A stretch of 64,000 nucleotides of DNA, taken from assembly GCA_905250125.1 (NCBI GenBank), contig CAJNOL010001138.1, positions 1-64,000 of the forward strand, given 5' to 3'. Source of the DNA: Rotaria sordida (lineage: Eukaryota; Rotifera; Eurotatoria; Philodinida; Philodinidae). The notes beneath the pieces were generated by a model that saw nothing but the letters and a program-made list of their open reading frames with translations, had not been told where the DNA came from and searched no databases. Below are positions 60,301 through 64,000 of this stretch, piece by piece; positions within the stretch are counted from its first letter, which is position 1, and the number at the start of each line of letters is the position of its first letter. Both the position numbers and the translations under genes were made by a program.

Positions 60301-63300
60301 TTAATCAAGCTAATGTTATGAATTCGAATTTCTATCAAAATCAGGGAATTAAATTGAAAATATTCGTTTTCGTCAATAACATTGAAAGACATCCATTTTT
60401 ATGTGGGTTTTATCACCCGGAATATCATTTTTAAAACGCTTACAAAGTGTAATCGATACAGAAATTTCAATGAATATAATTCTAAGATCATCGTTTTTCA
60501 GATGGTATAACGTATAAGAGAAAAAGACAGTGACGAATACAGAGGAGACACTTGGAGTGATCCCCATTTCGTTCCGAACTATCCTTCTATTTTTCTCACG
60601 AGGAAACTCATCCGACTGGTAATCACCATTTGAACTCATATTGTAAGCTTCAGTTCAAACGGATGATTTCTTCTTAAGATATCGTATGCCTAAAAAACTG
60701 AGCTATTTTTGAAGTTTTTGTGTGAAAGTAATGTTGTTTCTGCAAACATGTTATCGCAGAAGGGAAATGTCAGTTTGAGCCGAAGCTCTCAGGACATCAT
60801 AAGAGCCATGAGAGCTATTGTTGAGAAGAATTTCAGAACGAAATTTCTTGTTGCAACTTTTCTTTTGATATTCTGCAATAAGCTGAAACTTCAGTAACGT
60901 GAGCATAATTCGAGAAAAAAGACCTAATGGCATGCATCTTTTCAGGATTTTTATCTATATAATGAGTTCCACCTATCAGTAAAATATGAGCTCAAACGGA
61001 GATGATTAGTCGAATGGATTTCCTCGTCAGTCAAGAACGCTCAGAAATGAGCCGATACAAGTTCTAATTTGACATGAAAACATATTTTATAATTATGATC
61101 ATCTCGTTCACTAAAATCCTATATCTGTTACTGGAAAAAGAAAATAATGAGTCTCACAGAAAGAAAACAATCCGTGAGTGAATACTCGTCAAATTAAATA
61201 AAGAGAAATTCAATTTTTTAGTTATTGAAAATACTCTGTATATTATAAACGATATAAAATTAAATAGAAATATTAAATAAAAATTTATTACTTGGATACA
61301 AACTTGTCATTGATTGTTTTTCTTGTTTAAATAAATGATTATTAACTTTCGATGATGAAGTATTTAATGGTATCGTTTGTTGTATGACATCCTTTCGTTG
61401 TAGTATTGATAAATAAGATGGATATTGTCTTTCAATAACTGATCTATTAATATGTTCTCGTATTTGTTCTTGATTTGGATAATGACTACGTAGTGTTGTT
61501 GCTTTTGATTTTATTTGTTCATTAGTCGATCGATTTGAATGAGATATTGTTTGATTATTTGAACTATTTGATGTTTTCATAGTTGAATAAATTTGTTCAT
61601 CATTAAAAGGAATAGATGATGTTGATGATTCAACAATCATATTTAATTTTTTTTCATTTCTTAATTGTTTTAATANNNNNNNNNNNNNNNNNNNNNNNNN
61701 NNNNNNNNNNNNNNNNNNNNNNNNNNNNNNNNNNNNNNNNNNNNNNNNNNNNNNNNNNNNNNNNNNNNNNNNNNNCGGTGTTGCTGTTGAATCACTTTCG
61801 TTCATATGTGACCGAATCCAATCATAATAGAGTGACAACCGAGTGTACACACCAGGATTTTGTGGATCAGCACATCCTTTTCCGAAACTCACAATACCAA
61901 CTTGTTCCCAATGATCGCCAAGCCATTGATGAATAGGACCACCACTATCACCTATGAAATAGATGTATATTTTTGACAATTAAATTCATTCGCACAAAAT
62001 AAAAACCAATCTTCTTAGTTTACCTTGGCAGGAATCTCTTTCACCACCATCAACCATAGCACAAAATTGTCGTTCTTGATCATTAATCGAACCGAGACAT
62101 CGACTATCATTAATAGCTATTGTTTTTACACGAACTTGACGTAATACTTGTGGTCGAGCACCACCATAAAGTAACCTACCCCATCCGATTACTGCCAAAC
62201 GTGTGTTGATTTGTGGATAGTCGAGTCCAGCTGTCTTCGGAGGTAAACAAGTACGACGAGCATAATTTTCTTCTACTGTAAGATCCACTGGTGATGAAAG
62301 ACGAATAAGTAAAATATCGTTAATATATCTCGGAGGTCCTTGATAATCTTCATGTGGAATTAGTTGGGAAACGGTACGCACTTGTGGTGAAGTTGATGTT
62401 TCATTATGAACACCAATATGAATCGTTACTGAATTAGCGTCACCGAGACAATGAGCAGCTGTCACTACCCATTGTTCATTCACAAGAGCACCGCCACAAA
62501 AATGTGAATTATATCTTCGTAATTGTACCATCCATGGCCAACTATGTGGTTGAGCATCTTCACCACCAACAATTCTTGCTTGACCGCGATAGCGAGGATA
62601 AGGGAATGGTGGTTCGTCATGAAAGACAACTGGTATTCTTGAACAACCACATGGATAATTTGCATTACATGGAAATGGAATTTGAGGACCTTAGAAAAAA
62701 AGGATCAGGATAAGTCATCATTATGGAAATCATTTTCTTCAAAAAAAAAACAAAAGTGAAATTTACCAAGTACATCTGGTTTTGGAGTTGGAACTGTAAG
62801 AATTGGAAATGTTGGAAATGTTATAAATGATTGTATAGTTGTTGGTGGATTTTGTAATGTTGTTAAGATCCAATCATTAAAAGGTTCTGTTCGAGTAAAT
62901 AGCCCTTCGATAGCACATGAATTACGAAAACTTGTAATAGCAACAAGTTCATATTGTAGATTATCACTTGAACGAATCATTAATGGACCACCAATATCAC
63001 CTAGAAGAAAACATTTCAATTAATAAAATAAATAGATAAACTATATAGTCAATTACATACTTTGACAAGTACCTAACAGAAAAAAAATAAAAATATTCAA
63101 TTAAAAATAAAAAAATAAAAAAATATCCTACCAGTTGCACAAAGTTGTGTAAGTGGATTAAGTGAGTTTTTCGTACATGGAACATTTTCTCGTATAGTTA
63201 TTTTTTGTAGAAATGGAGATGGTATTGATAAATTTGATTGAATCGTTAGAAGATCCCATCCTATTGTGACCAAATCTATATTTTCTAATAATGTTAAATT

Positions 63301-63729
63301 TGATAATGATATTGTTGATACACTTGATGCTTGCATATCGAATGGTGGTGAAACACGAACAAGTGCAAGATTATTAAGATAATTTACAGCAGAATGATCT
63401 GGATGTTTAATTATTTGAGATACTGGTCGAATTTGTGCGATTGTTTGATCTTCATTAGAAATATCATGTGTACCTGCTTTGATTGAATATAAATTTGGTA
63501 GCAATATAAGTGGTGGAAAACAATTAGCAGCAGTAAGTACAAATATATCAGAGAGAATTGCACCACCACATAGATGTGTTATAGAACTAAAAAGACTAAA
63601 ACGTATTGAAACCATCCATGGAAACTCATTGTTTGATGCTGGTGAACCACCAAAAATTCTTTTTTCATCTTCTTGACAAACATAAATCTTTATGAATATC
63701 AGCAGAAATAATATTGAAAGAAACCTCAT
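57317..63729 (-). CDS. Tandem serine protease: pseudoprotease domain, active trypsin-like domain, long disordered tail
   Basis: Eight exons (63729-63132, 63072-63061, 63000-62767, 62689-62024, 61951-61292, 59588-59015, 58957-58442, 57698-57317) keep one frame and give 1213 residues, counting the 100-N gap at face value. Residues 1-18 are a signal peptide. Domain 1 (from IFGG, residue 25) has a trypsin fold but reads TAANC (N69 for His57), YLNNLALV (N120 for Asp102) and DIGGP (I206 for Ser195), so it cannot be catalytic. A Pro/Thr linker leads to domain 2: RIVGG activation site at residue 320, H361 in TAAHC, D406 in YINDILL, S506 in DSCQGDSGGP, and D500 at the specificity position, predicting cleavage after Arg/Lys. 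From about residue 563 follow about 650 residues rich in Asn, Gln, Ser and His with a Q7 run, without domains. The link to the last three exons rests on splice phase and composition and is the less certain part. Confidence 0.8.
57755..58379. mobile_element. Terminal-inverted-repeat element inside the last protease intron
   Basis: TATACAGTATGTTTAAAAGA at 57755 is mirrored by TCTTTTAAACATACTGTATA ending at 58379, and pairing extends for about 28 bp with one mismatch. It accounts for most of an otherwise unusually long intron. Inside lies a copy of the GC-richer repeat family (57935-58085; GGGTCCAAAATTTTTGGATC), apparently a nested insertion. There is no transposase. Confidence 0.7.
59589..61291. 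other. Long intron of the tandem protease gene with inverted repeat
   Basis: A 1703-bp intron with GT-AG ends. It contains an imperfect inverted repeat of about 45 bp (60598-60645 and 60985-61030, CGAGGAAACTCATCCGACT type), suggesting another small element. No coding block recognised. Because other introns are 50-70 bp, an alternative is that this is intergenic and two genes are being joined. Confidence 0.45.
61676..61775. other. Assembly gap (100 N) inside the protease gene
   Basis: Exactly 100 N, so the true length is unknown. It falls in the exon just after the active protease domain, at the start of the disordered tail. The flanking frame agrees on both sides only if the real length leaves the same remainder. 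Confidence 0.99.
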
Positions 63730-64000
63730 GTTAACGTTGCTTTTAAAAAATAAAAGAAATGAGAAGGATATTACGATGTGAATGAAGTTTTCATATGATC
63801 GATAAAAAAAAATATTTATCATTTCTGATCCATTCGACAAATAGAATATTGGTGACTAATTTTTTTCACAAATTTTTGTTTTATTTCTGATAAGTTTATC
63901 GATAATTCAACGGCGTAATACACATTTGCTTTTGTGATAATCATATTGATCTCATTTGACTTTAAGTAGAAAAAAATATATTGACAGTTATTACTAATCC
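63730..64000. other. 5' flank of the tandem protease gene
   Basis: AT-rich. An in-frame ATG at 63840 would add 37 residues before the signal peptide. I prefer 63729 because the hydrophobic signal starts directly after it. Confidence 0.5.

Noticed and set aside
1..64000. CRISPR arrays, bacterial operons, Shine-Dalgarno sites, rRNA or tRNA genes
   Set aside because: Intron-rich animal DNA; I found no regular spacer array, rRNA block or convincing tRNA cloverleaf by eye. A tRNAscan-type search would be needed to exclude tRNAs.

Overview
The window is AT-rich animal nuclear DNA. Most introns are short (50-70 bp, GT-AG), GC is low, and an intact ribosomal protein gene lies among lineage-expanded families: nuclear receptors, an R-S-E mono-ADP-ribosyltransferase, secreted multidomain proteins and serine proteases. 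Many start codons lie just after a splice-acceptor-like (Y)nAG, as expected where spliced leaders are trans-spliced. Together these suggest a rotifer, most likely a bdelloid. This is an inference, because no marker locus is present. There are two 100-base assembly gaps, at 14901-15000 and 61676-61775.

Layout. 0-21.3 kb: a cluster of four related nuclear-receptor genes. Two (9.5-6.6 kb and 13.6-11.5 kb, minus strand) form a tandem duplication that includes an intron-borne repeat and flanking DNA. The outer two (1.1-0.6 kb minus; 19.6-21.2 kb plus) are inverted relative to each other. Transposon remains fill the spacers: a dead non-LTR reverse transcriptase at 4-5.3 kb, a 580-bp foldback element at 15.5-16.1 kb and a MITE-like element at 16.7-17.0 kb. 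21-27.3 kb: a MAM/mucin-like type I membrane protein and the RPS21 gene. 27-33 kb: gene-poor DNA with hAT-like and unidentified pseudogene fragments, then a small single-pass membrane protein. 33-43 kb: gene-poor DNA with repeat elements around an ADP-ribosyltransferase gene whose stop codon almost touches a young palindromic element. 43-50.4 kb: a GH18 chitinase (plus) and a secreted FN2-CAP protein (minus) with a homopolymer frameshift. 50.4-55.7 kb: a second palindrome of the same family, a decayed region, and a 645-residue secreted protein. 57.3-63.7 kb: an eight-exon gene for a tandem serine protease.

The most striking gene is the last. A secreted protein begins with a trypsin-fold domain that has lost all three catalytic residues. 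An intact trypsin-like domain follows, and then about 650 residues of Asn/Gln/Ser-rich disorder. Reading frame is kept across all eight exons, including a 12-bp microexon. Other points of interest are a 118-bp identity tract between two receptor paralogs, a receptor that has lost its last helix through a stop codon, and a foldback family whose arms share a conserved core. The genes do not form an obvious pathway. The common theme is secreted or cell-surface proteins and lineage-specific duplicates in repeat-rich DNA.
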